From Leucogyrophana mollusca (lineage: Eukaryota; Basidiomycota; Agaricomycetes; Boletales): a DNA stretch of 64,000 bases. This document shows positions 34,737-44,601 of the stretch, one piece after another. The notes under the pieces are model-generated. The model had not been told where the DNA came from. It did no database searches and saw only the letters and a list, made by a program, of their open reading frames with translations. The stretch is taken from contig MU266373.1 of assembly GCA_021014945.1 (NCBI GenBank), positions 89,253 to 153,252 of the forward strand, in the 5' to 3' direction. Position 1 is the first letter of the stretch. Every line of letters starts with the position of its first letter. The position numbers were made by a program, and so were the translations under genes.

Positions 34737-35703
34737 GGGCAGTGTAAATATCGCCAATCTCGAACACGAAGAGAATCAATATCTCAGTCTTGTTAGACGC
34801 GTAATCGATACTGGAGAGTCTCGCCCTGATAGAACGGGCACCGGGACTTTGTCTATCTTCGCACCATCAAATCTCCGTTTTTCGCTCGCAGACGCGACCC
34901 TTCCCCTCCTCACCACGAAGCGGACGTTTCTACGTGGAATAGTAGAGGAACTGCTATGGTTTGTGCGCGGAGCTACGGATGCGAAGCTGTTGTCCCAGAA
35001 GGGCATCAAAATCTGGGACGGCAACGGGTCGAAGGAGTTCCTCGAGAAGCGAGGCTTAGGACATCGGCGGGAGGGTGACCTGGGCCCTGTTTATGGATTC
35101 CAGTGGCGGCACTTTGGGGCGCAGTACGCGGACTGTGACACGGACTATTCCGGTAAAGGCGTCGATCAGTTGAAAGAGTGTATACGGAAGATCAAACAAG
35201 ACCCCACTGATCGACGGATCATACTAAGTGCATGGAACCCTGCAGGTAGGTATTCTTCATCTGCGGCTGGACGATCGCTTAATCTACTTTTGGTAGATAT
35301 CCCATTGATGGCTCTCCCGCCTTGCCATATGATGTGTCAATTCTACGTCCATCTCCCCTCCTCGCCTTCCTCGAAACCAAAACTATCATGTCTGATGTAC
35401 CAGCGCTCCGCCGACCTCGGGCTCGGCATACCATTTAACATTGCATCTTATGCGCTTCTCACACACATGGTCGCCCACGTCACCGATACTGACGCGCACG
35501 AGCTTATAATCCAACTTGGTGACGCTCACGTCTACAAAGATCATGTCAGTGCGCTGGAGATACAGCTCGTCAGGGAGCCAAAACCTTTCCCGAAGATTCG
35601 CTGGCGAAGAAAGGTGGAGGACATTGACAATATGGACTCGGAAGATATTGTCGTCGAAGGATACGACCCCCACCCAAGTATTGCAATGAAAATGAGTGTA
35701 TAG
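34735..35703 (+). CDS. CDC21: Thymidylate synthase
   Basis: The enzyme methylates dUMP to dTMP using methylene-tetrahydrofolate. Landmarks are [68 protein letters not shown] with the catalytic Cys, [23 protein letters not shown] (dUMP-binding His and Tyr) and the terminal [10 protein letters not shown]. One 51-nt intron (GTAGGT..GGTAG, near 35246-35296) interrupts [13 protein letters not shown]. It is a multiple of three with no stop, so the unspliced frame stays open. After removal the protein is about 305 residues, the normal eukaryotic size. The last ~65 codons are repeated in a dead copy at 39.4 kb. The divergent neighbour is a PPR gene. Confidence 0.96.
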   Translation: MGSVNIANLEHEENQYLSLVRRVIDTGESRPDRTGTGTLSIFAPSNLRFSLADATLPLLTTKRTFLRGIVEELLWFVRGATDAKLLSQKGIKIWDGNGSKEFLEKRGLGHRREGDLGPVYGFQWRHFGAQYADCDTDYSGKGVDQLKECIRKIKQDPTDRRIILSAWNPAGRYSSSAAGRSLNLLLVDIPLMALPPCHMMCQFYVHLPSSPSSKPKLSCLMYQRSADLGLGIPFNIASYALLTHMVAHVTDTDAHELIIQLGDAHVYKDHVSALEIQLVREPKPFPKIRWRRKVEDIDNMDSEDIVVEGYDPHPSIAMKMSV

Positions 35704-38700
35704 AAATGGACGGGCAAGCTAATGTGTATGTATGAGAAGATATACTCTCGGGTGTCGAGTCATGTGTAGGCTATCTACAGGCATTTCCGCACTTGAGGCC
35801 CCCGTTTCAAGTGGGAAACATCTACGCAAATATTGTCTAGGCACCTTGATCTTCCTTTGACTGGCGACCATCCTACACCAAACCCACCCTATCGTCGTCC
35901 ATCTTTTGTAGGCAAACCATGGTGGCCTCGTTCTTGGGAAGCCCGTCCCCTGCGAAACCTTTTAACGTGAGCCCACTTGCAGAGGATGCCATAACGAGGT
36001 GGATAGTGTCTGAGATATCGAATGAAGCGACAGCATGATCATGCTTCATCCTTCCCCTCAAGCTGTATGCCACAGTAGCAAAAGTCAAAGCCGTGACTAA
36101 CGTGATTGGAATCGCCGCAAGTAGTTGTGACGTGGCTCCCCGGCGAGCCCAGCCGATGGTCGATACCTGCATGCTTCCTGTGATGTTGGTGGTCATGTTA
36201 TTGGGGATATGGTTTTGCGGGAAACTGCCTTTTGCAGAGAACCCAGATCGAAGGAACTACATCACGAAGTCAGCGTCGCCAGTTGACTCGCGCCCAGGAC
36301 GCAGTGCTCACAGTGGCAGTGAATTCTACGACTCCACGCCAATAATCTTCCTGTCACGGTCCACTGTCATCAGTCTTCAAACAGAGGGGGGAATCGCAGT
36401 CGCTTACCAATTCACTGTATATCTGCGTTGTGTCGTTGACGGAGATGGTGGTATTCGCGGTGGCCGAGTAAATGGAGAACAGAGAATCCCCGATAGAATT
36501 CCCGACTAAACCTTGGGCGTTACGACCTTGCCAGGAGATTACCCCTGCAATGAAACTGAGGAGATTCACGTTGTCTGTCTCGAATTCGCGGGATTCGACG
36601 ACTCGGGCGACGTTGATGAGGCCACCAGAATACTGGACGCTCACGTTTGTAAGGAGTGGAATTACCTGGCAGACAGTGGGGGGTAGGAAGCTGTATTTGT
36701 AAAATCCCTGTGAAACGACGACTTAAATGCGAAAGGACACCGTTAGGTGGCTGAAGGATGAGTGGTGAATCTTCTTACACACCGAAGCGTTGGTAGGCAG
36801 AGGAGTTTGTTCCTGGGCATACGACCGACGGAAGAAACCCGCTTCCCGCTACGTTTGGCTGGTCGGAAGAATTGGTTTGCGTCACATATCTCTGGACCGT
36901 CGGACTGCCTAGATTGAATAGGCATGAAGTGTGTTGAGCAATCAAGCCCAGATGATATAGGCTTACCTCCACTGCAGTTTGCGGTCGAGTTCCATTGCCG
37001 CAAGTAGAACAAGATAGACGAGTCATTGGCATGCACCGGGATGGAAATGTAGGGGTTACTCAGGGAAAGCTGTTGTGTTGCCGAATCGCCACTCAGATTT
37101 CGTGATTCGCAGCTGACGTTTGCTGAAAGGCCCTGTTGATACATCGTGTAGTTCCGTGAAAACCCTGGGGGGATAGACTGCTCAAAACGTCCTCCGTCAG
37201 GAGCAGTATTGACGGGAACTTGACCACCGGAAAAGGAAAGACGTGTTTGATCAGGCGTTTCGTTCGAGCCCGCGTAAGAGGCAATAGCGGGAATGACGCC
37301 TCCTAGACGGGAGACCGGCAGAGCAAGTCGTCAGTATTCCCAACCAAACATAACTGATTGAAATCATCTACCGGTCGACAGATTGTATTTCGCTCCGTTG
37401 AAATTGAAAGTGCCAGGTAGCCCAAAATTAATCCCAGCTGCAGCGACTCCACTCAAGATCCCTCCAATATCGATGATTTCAAATGAGTTGTCGTGAACTG
37501 TGAGTTGAGTACAATGAACGTGTCCTTTGGGGTGGTCAACATAGACAGGACTCACTTTCCACAGCGGCCCCGGCAAGCTCTTGACCCAAGAGGTCTGAAA
37601 AGGCGTCTCCCGCGACGTCCAGTTCCGTACCACTCATGCCTATCTCCACATTGATGAGTGTTGGTGCCAAGAGTGTGGTCCAACTGATGAAACGTAAAGT
37701 GAGCACTCCTCGCGCGAGAGATCTGAAAGAAAAACACACCCCGCGGTTAAAGACGTGAGAACTGCAAATATGAGCCATGTGAGGGCAGTTAAACGGAGAT
37801 GTCTGGGTTTCCAGATGTGCGTGCCTTTCGTTAAGGCAATGCCGGCGGTAAGAGTGATCAACGATATCGGCTGCGACATACGATGCCTCAAGGCATCCTT
37901 GACGGCAGCAGTAAATAGGCTTGTAAGAAGAGTGATTGTGCGTTGGCGCTTGATCGTTACAAAGCAGAAAACATTTCTCACAATGCAGTCGTCACGGACA
38001 ACATCGTCGCAATCAGCGTCGTAACCAAGGTCATCTCGCTCGGGAAACGATGTGCGAAATCGGCAATACGGTCAGGCAGGGGGATGTACTCGTAGCAAAG
38101 AACCGCCGCCAGGAAGGCCCAGCCAAACGTCAAGACAAATACTTGAGCAACGATCACGAATATCTGCCATATACGAAGCCTCGAGAATGATGCAAGAAGG
38201 CTGCTCTGTGATTCCGGGGCCGTTGGCAGCTGAGGAAGACTGTTCCTCGCGTCGTCGTTTGACGCCTTTGAGAATCTGCGCTTGAACATATCCTGGAACG
38301 TCGTGTCAGTGTGTGGTCATTTCGAGTGTTCGTGGGGATCTCTTTATAGCGGTAGCACTACGACCGTCCATGAATCGATCCGGGAACACCCTCCAGGATG
38401 TACCAACGTGGTTTCGGAGAAGTAATCAGTCGGAGCTCGAGCATTCACCCGGAAACATGGTAGCAATGAGGCTTGATACAGACAATGGGAACAGCCTGAG
38501 GATTTGCTGCCGAAGAACGAAGCGCCGTACGGCAAGACTGAGGCAATGATGTGGCAAATTGCCTGCGACACCAGCTAGTTAGCCCTCGTTGAGAAGGTCC
38601 CATTACAAGCGAGCAGGCCTGCAAGCTCGCAGAACTAACGGAAAGAGGCAGAAATCGCAAGCTGGGCGTCAGAAGTATGGGCACATTTCCGCGGGTACCC

Positions 38701-38752
38701 AAACGTAAAGTTTGCCCAGTAAAGGGGTTTTGGCTTTGGTTTACTGGTAAGT
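35507..38752. repeat. Segmental duplication, copy A (paired with 39391-42610)
   Basis: From the thymidylate synthase 3' end through the whole membrane-glycoprotein gene and about 460 bp of its upstream region, the sequence recurs almost unchanged 3.86-3.88 kb downstream in direct orientation. Introns and flanks are conserved as well as exons, so this is a recent DNA-level duplication. It ends after ACTGGTAAGT in both copies. Confidence 0.93.
35873..38289 (-). CDS. Uncharacterised membrane glycoprotein, copy A
   Basis: I do not know the function. ATG 38289 starts a cytosolic Ser-rich segment, then helices IWQIFVIVAQVFVLTFGWAF and EMTLVTTLIATMLSVTTAL, SQPISLITLTAGIALTKG and LTWLIFAVLTSLTAG. 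A large extracytosolic region follows, rich in N-glycosylation sequons (NSS, NST, NVS, NTT): FEIIDIGGILSGVAAAGINF, QGLSANVSCESRNLSG, AGSGFLPSVVCPG, ISWQGRNAQGLVGNSIGDSL and DYWRGVVEFTAT. A last helix (LLAAIPITLVTALTFATVAY) and a cytosolic tail end ..DDRVGLV at TAG 35873-35875. This layout is a family I recognise from many Agaricomycete genomes without a known role. About ten exons, roughly 600 residues. Confidence 0.72.
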
Positions 38753-38816
38753 CAGTTTAACTGGGACATTTTACCAAGGTCCCGTAAAACGGTGAGGTCA
38801 CGTGCCGAGTGCATTG
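38753..38816. other. Junction between duplication copy A and left inverted-repeat arm
   Basis: Sixty-odd bases of unique sequence follow the end of copy A homology. No feature is recognised. Confidence 0.3.
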
Positions 38817-39244
38817 ATTTCGAGGGGTTGGCTGGGGTTGGGTTGGGCTCTGGGGTCCGGCTTTTGCTCTGGCCTTGTTATGGCGTGTCCCTTTTACGAC
38901 GGGATGTCCTATGAGTTTGAGCTACTGTCGGATGGCCGATGGATGAGCAAGTGGGTGTTCAAATACTTTGCAAATGGAGACTTGACACTCACTTTATAGC
39001 ATTCCAATTGTGAGCGCAGAGATTGTCTTTGGCAACACAATCACGTCGTCCTTCCGCTCTTCCCCCCCTGCCGTACAACTCTCACCTCTGAATGTCATCT
39101 ATGGGAAGCATTTACACTGTTCGGGTCCCTGGGGTCCTGCCAGCTCTTCGATAAGTGTGGCAGATTAAAATTGACTGGCGCGGCTAGCCCTCCGCGAGGG
39201 AGCGGTTCGTTTATTTAATTGTGGGTTAATTCCGGAACTCTACT
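38817..39244 (+). repeat. Left arm of ~430-bp inverted repeat (partner 42607-43044)
   Basis: Reading this arm forward and the partner in reverse complement gives the same series of words: TTCGAGG, GGTTGGGCTCTGGG, TTTTACGACGGGA, GTCGGATGGCCGATG, GAGCAAGTGGGTGTTCAAAT, CCAATTGTGAGCGCAG, GTCGTCCTTCCGCTCTT, GTTCGGGTCCCTGG, AAGTGTGGCAGATTAAAATT, CCCTCCGCGAGGGAGCG and GGAACTCTACTT. The arms differ by scattered substitutions and small indels. No transposase frame or target-site duplication was seen. Confidence 0.88.
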
Positions 39245-39390
39245 TATCCAATCTCTTACATACTTGGCTTGATGTATAAGAAGTTTAGAATTATCAAGTG
39301 ATTTCATGGCCGAATTTTTCGTCTTAACTCCCTTGATCACCTTAGTGATGGATTAAGGCGCGTTAAGGAGTTTGTACATTGCTTGATGTA
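39245..39390. other. AT-rich spacer before duplication copy B
   Basis: About 145 bp of unique AT-rich sequence between the left repeat arm and the truncated thymidylate synthase copy. No feature seen. Confidence 0.3.
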
Positions 39391-39588
39391 ATCCAGCTTG
39401 GTGACGCTCACGTCTCCAAAGATCATGTCAGCGCGCTGGAGATACAGCTCATCAGGGAGCCAAAACCTTTCCCGAAGATTCACTGGCGAAGAAAGGTGGA
39501 GGATATTGACAACATGGACTCGGAATATATTGTCGTCGAAGGATACGACCCCCACCCAAGTATTGCGATGAAAATGAGTGTATAGAAG
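39391..39588 (+). pseudogene. Truncated 3' copy of thymidylate synthase
   Basis: Only the last ~65 codons remain ([19 protein letters not shown] to SIAMKMSV, then TAG), a product of the segmental duplication. It lacks the catalytic Cys, the folate site and any start. Differences from the intact gene in this stretch are Tyr to Ser in HVYKDH (a dUMP-contact position in the family), Val to Ile, Arg to His and Asp to Tyr. It cannot encode an enzyme. Confidence 0.93.
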
Positions 39589-39716
39589 TAGTCAGGCAAG
39601 CTCATGTGTATGTATGATAAAATATACTCCCGGGTATCGGGTCGTGTGTAGACTATCTATAGGCATTCTGTACTTGTGAAGCCGTTTCAAGTAGAGAACA
39701 TCTCCGCAAATGTTGT

Positions 39717-42174
39717 CTAGGTATCTTGATCTTCCTTTGAGTGCACCAAACCCAGCCTTTCGTCGGCCATCTCCTGCAAGCAAACCATGGTAGCCTCATT
39801 CTTCGGAAGCCCGTCCCCTGCGAAACCATCTAGCGCGAGCCCACCCGCAGAAGACGCCATAACGAGGTGGATAGTGTCGGAGATATCGAATGAAGCGACA
39901 GCGTGATCGTGCTTTATCCTTCCCCTCAAGCTATATGCCACAGCAGCAAAAGTTAAAGCCGCAACTATCGTGATTGGAATCACCGCGAGTAGGTACGTGG
40001 GTCCCCGGCGAGCCCAGCCGACGGTCAATACCTGCATGGTCCCTGTGATGTTGGTGGTCATATTACTGGGGATTTGGTTTTGCGGGAAACTGCCTCTGGC
40101 AGAGAACCCAGATCGGAGGAACTACGTCAAGAAGTCAGCATCGCCATTTGAATGAACGCCCAGGATGTGGTATTCACGGTGGCAGTGAATTCTACGACTC
40201 CACGCCAATAATCTTCCTGTCACGGTCCACTGTCATCAGTCTTCAAACAGAGGGAGGAATCACATTCACTGACCAATTCACTATATACCTGCGTTGTGTT
40301 ATTGACGGAGATGGTGGTATTCGCGGTAGCTGAGTAAATGGAGAACAAAGAATCCCCGATAGAATTCCCGACTAAACCTTGGGCGTTACGGCCTTGCCAG
40401 GAGATTACCCCAGCAATGAAGCTGAGAAGGTTCACGTTGTCTGTCTCGAATTCGCGGGAATTGATGACTTGGGCGACGTTGATAAGGCCACCAGAGTACT
40501 GGACGCTCACGTTTGTAAGGAGTGGTATCACCTCACAGACAGTGGGGGGTAGGAAGCTGTATTTATAAAACCCTTGGGAGACGACGACTAAAAAGCGAAA
40601 GGTAGTGGTCAGGTGGTTGAAGGATTAGTGGTGCATCACTTTACACACCGAAGCGTTGGTAGGCAGAGGAGTTTGTTCCTGGGCATACGACCGACGGAAG
40701 AAATCCACTTCCCGATACGTTTGGCTGGTCGGAAGAATTGGTTTCCGTCACATATCTCTGGATCGTCGGACTGCCTAGATTGAACAGGCATGAAGTGTCT
40801 TGAGCAATCAGGCCCAGGTGAATTGCCGACAGAGACTTACTTCCACTGCAGTTTGCGGTCGAGTTCCATTGCCGCAAGTAGAACAAGATGGACGAGTCAT
40901 TGGCATGCACCGGGATTGAAAGATAGGGGTTACTCAGGGAGAGCTGTTGTGTCGCAGAGTCGCCACTCAAATCTCGAGATTCGCAGCTGACATTTGCTGA
41001 AAGGCCCTGCTGATACATCGTGTAGTTCCGTGAAAACCCTGGAGGAATGGACTGCTCAAAACGACCTCCATCAGGAACAGTATTGACGGGAACTTGACCA
41101 CCGGAAAAAGAAAGGCGGGTTTGATCGGGCGTTTCGTACGAGCCCGCGTAAGAGGCAATAGCGGGAACGATGCCTCCTAGACGGGAGACCGGCAGAGCAG
41201 CTCGTCAGTATTCCTAATCAGAAGTATTGATTGAAATCATCTACCGGTCGACAGATTGTATTTCGCTCCGTTGAAATTGAAAGTGCCAGGTAGCCCAAAA
41301 TTGATCCCGGCTGCAGCGACCCCACTCAAGATCCCTCCAATATCGATGATTTCAAATGAGTTGTCGTGAACTGTGAGTTGAGTACAATGAACGTGTCCTT
41401 TGGGGTGGTCGACATAGACAGGACTCACTTTCCACAGCGGCCCCAGCCAACTCTTGACCCAAGAGGTCTGAAAAGGCGTCTCCCGCAACATCCAGTTCCG
41501 TACCACTCATGCCTATCTCCATATTGATGAGTGTTGGTGCCAAGAGTGTGGTCCAACTGATGAAACGTAAAGTGAGCACTCCTCGCGCGAGAGATCTGAA
41601 AGAAAAACACACCCCGCGGTTAAAGACGTGAGCACTGCAAATATGAGCCATGTGAGGGCAGTTAAACGGAGATGTCTGGGTTTCCAGATGTGCGTGCCTT
41701 TCGTTAAGGCAATGCCGGCGGTAAGAGTGATCAACGATATCGGCTGCGACATACGATGCCTCAAGGCATCCTTGACGGCAGCAGTAAATAGGCTTGAAAG
41801 AAGAGCGACTGTGCATTAATGCTCGATCGTTACAAAACGGAAAACATTGCTCACAATGCAGTCGCCACGGACAACATCGTCGCAATCAGCGTCGTAACCA
41901 AGGTCAACTCGCTCGGGAAGCGATGTACGAGATCGGCGATACGGTCGGGCAGGGCGATGTACTTGTAGTAAAGAACTGCCGCCAGGAAGCCCCAGCCGAA
42001 GGTCAAGACGAATACTTGAGCAATGATCACAGATATCTGCCATATATGAAGCCTCGAGAATGATGCACGAAGGCTGCTCTGTGATTCTGGGGCCGTTGGC
42101 AGCTGAGGAAGGCTGTTCCTCGCGTCGTCGTTTGACGCCTTTGAGAATCTGCGCTTGAACATATCCTGGAACAT
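39717..42174 (-). CDS. Uncharacterised membrane glycoprotein, copy B
   Basis: This is a paralogue of the gene at 35873-38289, produced by the tandem block duplication, with the same exon order, helices and sequons. Here an extra upstream ATG (42174, MFQDMFKRRFSK) exists where copy A has ACG; the shared ATG lies four codons further in. An indel near the 3' end removes the copy A stop, so the tail reads ..DERLGLVHSKEDQDT and ends at TAG 39717-39719. The first helix reads IWQISVIIAQVFVLTFGWGF. I saw no internal stop or broken splice site, and about 440 bp of upstream DNA were duplicated with it, so it may be expressed. Function unknown, as for copy A. Confidence 0.68.
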
Positions 42175-42606
42175 CGTGTCAGTGGGTGGTCATTTGGAGT
42201 TCGTGGGGATCTCTTTATAGCGGTAGCACTACGACCGTCCATGAATCGAACCGGAAACACCCTTCAGGATGTACCAACGTTATTTTGGAGAAGCAATCAG
42301 TCGGAGCTTGAGCATTCACCTGAAAACATGGTAGCAATGAGGCTTGATACTGACAATAGGCTGCCGAAGAACGAAGCGCCGTACGGCAAGACTGAGGCAA
42401 TGATGTGGCAAATTGCCAACGACACCAGCTAGTCAGCCCTCGTTGGAAAGATCCATTACAAGCGAGCAGGCCTGCAAGCTCGCAGAACTAACGGAAAGGG
42501 GCAGAAATCGTAAGCTGGGCGTCAGAAGCATGGGCATTTTCCCGTGGGTACCCAAACATAATCAAGGGTCTGCCCGGTAATGGGATTTTGACTTCGGTTC
42601 ACTGGT

Positions 42607-43044
42607 AAGTAGAGTTCCATAAATATCCCACAGTTGAATGAACGAACCAAAAATGCTGCGCTCCCTCGCGGAGGGCTCGCCGCGCCAGTCAATTTTAATC
42701 TGCCACACTTATCGAGGAGCTGGCAGGACACCAGGGACCCGAACAATGCAAGTGCTTCCTATAGATGACGTCCATTGGTGAGAATTTTACGGCAGTGGGG
42801 GGAAAGAGCGGAAGGACGACTTGAATGTGTCGCCGAAGCCGATTCCTGCGCTCACAATTGGAGTACTGTGAAGTCAGTGTAATGTCACCATTTGCAAACT
42901 ATTTGAACACCCACTTGCTCATCCACATCGGCCATCCGACAGAAAAATAGCTTAGACTCACAGGATAGTCCCGTCGTAAAAGGACATGCCCTAACAAGGT
43001 CAGAGCGAATGTCGGATCCCAGAGCCCAACCCACTCCTCGAAAT
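42607..43044 (-). repeat. Right arm of ~430-bp inverted repeat (partner 38817-39244)
   Basis: This is the reverse complement of the left arm. It begins exactly at the end of duplication copy B (AAGTAGAGTTCC) and ends in CTCCTCGAAAT. The two arms therefore frame copy B as a 4.2-kb unit. The element class is unknown. Confidence 0.88.
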
Positions 43045-43442
43045 TCAACCTAACCTGGAAACTCACATATACGAAAAGCCCGAGTATTGTGAAGTAACGT
43101 CCTCAGAGCAGGAGAGAGAACAGGACCTGCGCCACGATATGTTGGAATCCTGGCATATATTAAACGAGCCTCTGGGGGTCTGGTTGTCCTAAGTAGGGTC
43201 GTCTCCAACGAACTAATCCCGGTGGTGTACAGGCCCAGATACATGATTGCGCTTGTTTACCAAGACCTTCGATTTTCAATAAGCACAAACACTCGAATAG
43301 GGAAGTCCAATTGAATGAAAGCCTGAGCATTATAGGTTTCGGTTCTGAGCTCATAAAGTCTTCACATCATCTTCGCAACTATATGCATGTATAAATGATC
43401 ATTCAAAGTCATCAAATCACAACCAGATTTCTGTGTCCCTTC
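43045..43442. other. Intergenic region, no gene seen
   Basis: The sequence lies between the right repeat arm and the 3' end of the secreted-protein gene. It is AT-rich toward 43400, with nothing else notable. Confidence 0.3.
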
Positions 43443-43962
43443 TTACTGTGTCATACAAACTCTGAAAGCAGCCCATTTAATCCCAACGCCTCCATGGCCT
43501 TTCGTGTCGCTTTGGACGGTGCGGGCCTCAACTAGAATAATATTTCAGTCGGTCACAAAGCAACATCGCTAGCCGTCCTCACTTTTCTTATTATGAGGAT
43601 TCTGGCAGTCTGTGTCGGAGTAGATGAACGCATGGTATGCAGGTTTCTTTGGTGCGTTGAAGGCAAAAGCGCCTAACACTCCGTTGATTCCTTCCCCGAA
43701 TTGTTGACAAACAGCTGTACACCCTGGAATCAGGATAGGATCGCCCTCAAAGTGTCGCCCCGTAGCATTGTGGCCTGTATATTGCGGTCGTTATCCATCA
43801 TTATGATGTGGTAGGAAATAATGCACGAAACTGACCACAATCGTAGTTCGAGTAGACATTGAATGACCACGGCTTCTTCTTTGAAGTAGGTGGGAGGGTG
43901 CACCCGGCAATGGCGACACCTGCGATGGCAAGAAGCCCGACGATTACAGTCTTCGAATGCAT
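43443..43962 (-). CDS. Small secreted cysteine-rich protein
   Basis: Three exons give a 135-residue protein without a family I recognise. ATG 43962 starts a signal peptide (MHSKTVIVGLLAIAGVAIAG). The mature part carries six cysteines at about residues 21, 42, 61, 65, 99 and 132, consistent with three disulphides. Motifs are WSFNVYSNYDCG, IPGCTAVCQQFGEG, YSDTDCQNPH and FRVCMTQ. Introns (GTCAGT..TACAG and the 51-nt GTGAGG..TCTAG) are phase-compatible. The stop is TAA at 43443-43445. Size, signal peptide and cysteines fit the small-secreted-protein class of mushroom fungi, which includes effector-like and cell-surface proteins; no specific role can be inferred. Confidence 0.75.
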
Positions 43963-44601
43963 GCTGGGGTTAATGGACGTCAGAACGAGATTCCGCGAGA
44001 CCAAGGCGGACGGACGGGTGGTACGATGATTGCCTGAGGAACTGAGATGCGAATGCTAGTTATAACACTGATAACGCAGGGCTCTTATACGCACGTTACC
44101 AAGGACCCATTCGTCTGTGTGGTTGAGAATTTCCTTGGCGGGGCGGGGCATGTGGGGGAGGGCGCTAGTCTGCGTAAGATAGCATGTGTTGCTGCGGCAG
44201 TCTTTCCACCATTTCTCAAGACTGCTTGTCATCCGCGAATTAGCCGGCCACTAGCCATGGCCAAGATATGTAGGTGGTTTGTGACGTCACTTGCGCGTTC
44301 TGAGTTGCTGGGGAGGTTTCGGAGTTCATTGACACCAAGGACGTTCATGTGCTTTGCAACAAAAGGGCACATGGGAATCAGACATCATTCCCAATCGAGG
44401 TCGTTTGTTTCGAAACCGGTGATCCACTGTGGTGATCTCATCTTTTGGCAGCCAGAAGTTTACACGTTGACGAACTGCCCTGTTAAGTACGGTACCATGC
44501 TTAAGAAATTAAATATCATACTATGGTTCCAGTTTAGCCGGTGGTGTTGGTTCAAATGTGGGTCCAGAAACGGACAAGTAGAGTAAGGAGACCAGCAGAG
44601 A
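43963..44601. other. Intergenic region with one doubtful plus-strand frame
   Basis: An open frame of 179 codons (44047-44586) starts with ATG but shows no motif, and it sits over the promoter side of the secreted-protein gene. A TATA-like GTATAAGAG on the minus strand lies about 120 bp upstream of the secreted-protein ATG (near 44085). Confidence 0.35.

Larger units (their letters stand above)
39391..42610. repeat. Segmental duplication, copy B (paired with 35507-38752)
   Basis: This is the direct-orientation second copy of the block described at 35507. It starts inside the thymidylate synthase coding sequence, just before the codons for QLGDAH, and ends at ACTGGTAAGT, where the right inverted-repeat arm begins. 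Small indels separate the copies, for example about 13 bp lost near 39740 and a stretch missing near 42360. Confidence 0.93.

Noticed and set aside
38817..43044. LTR retrotransposon
   Set aside because: The ~430-bp repeats are inverted, not direct, and no gag/pol frame lies between them.
44047..44586. Plus-strand ORF of 179 codons between the secreted-protein and SAMHD1-type genes
   Set aside because: No motif, no signal peptide of the usual form, no splice context, and it overlaps the likely promoter of the secreted-protein gene.
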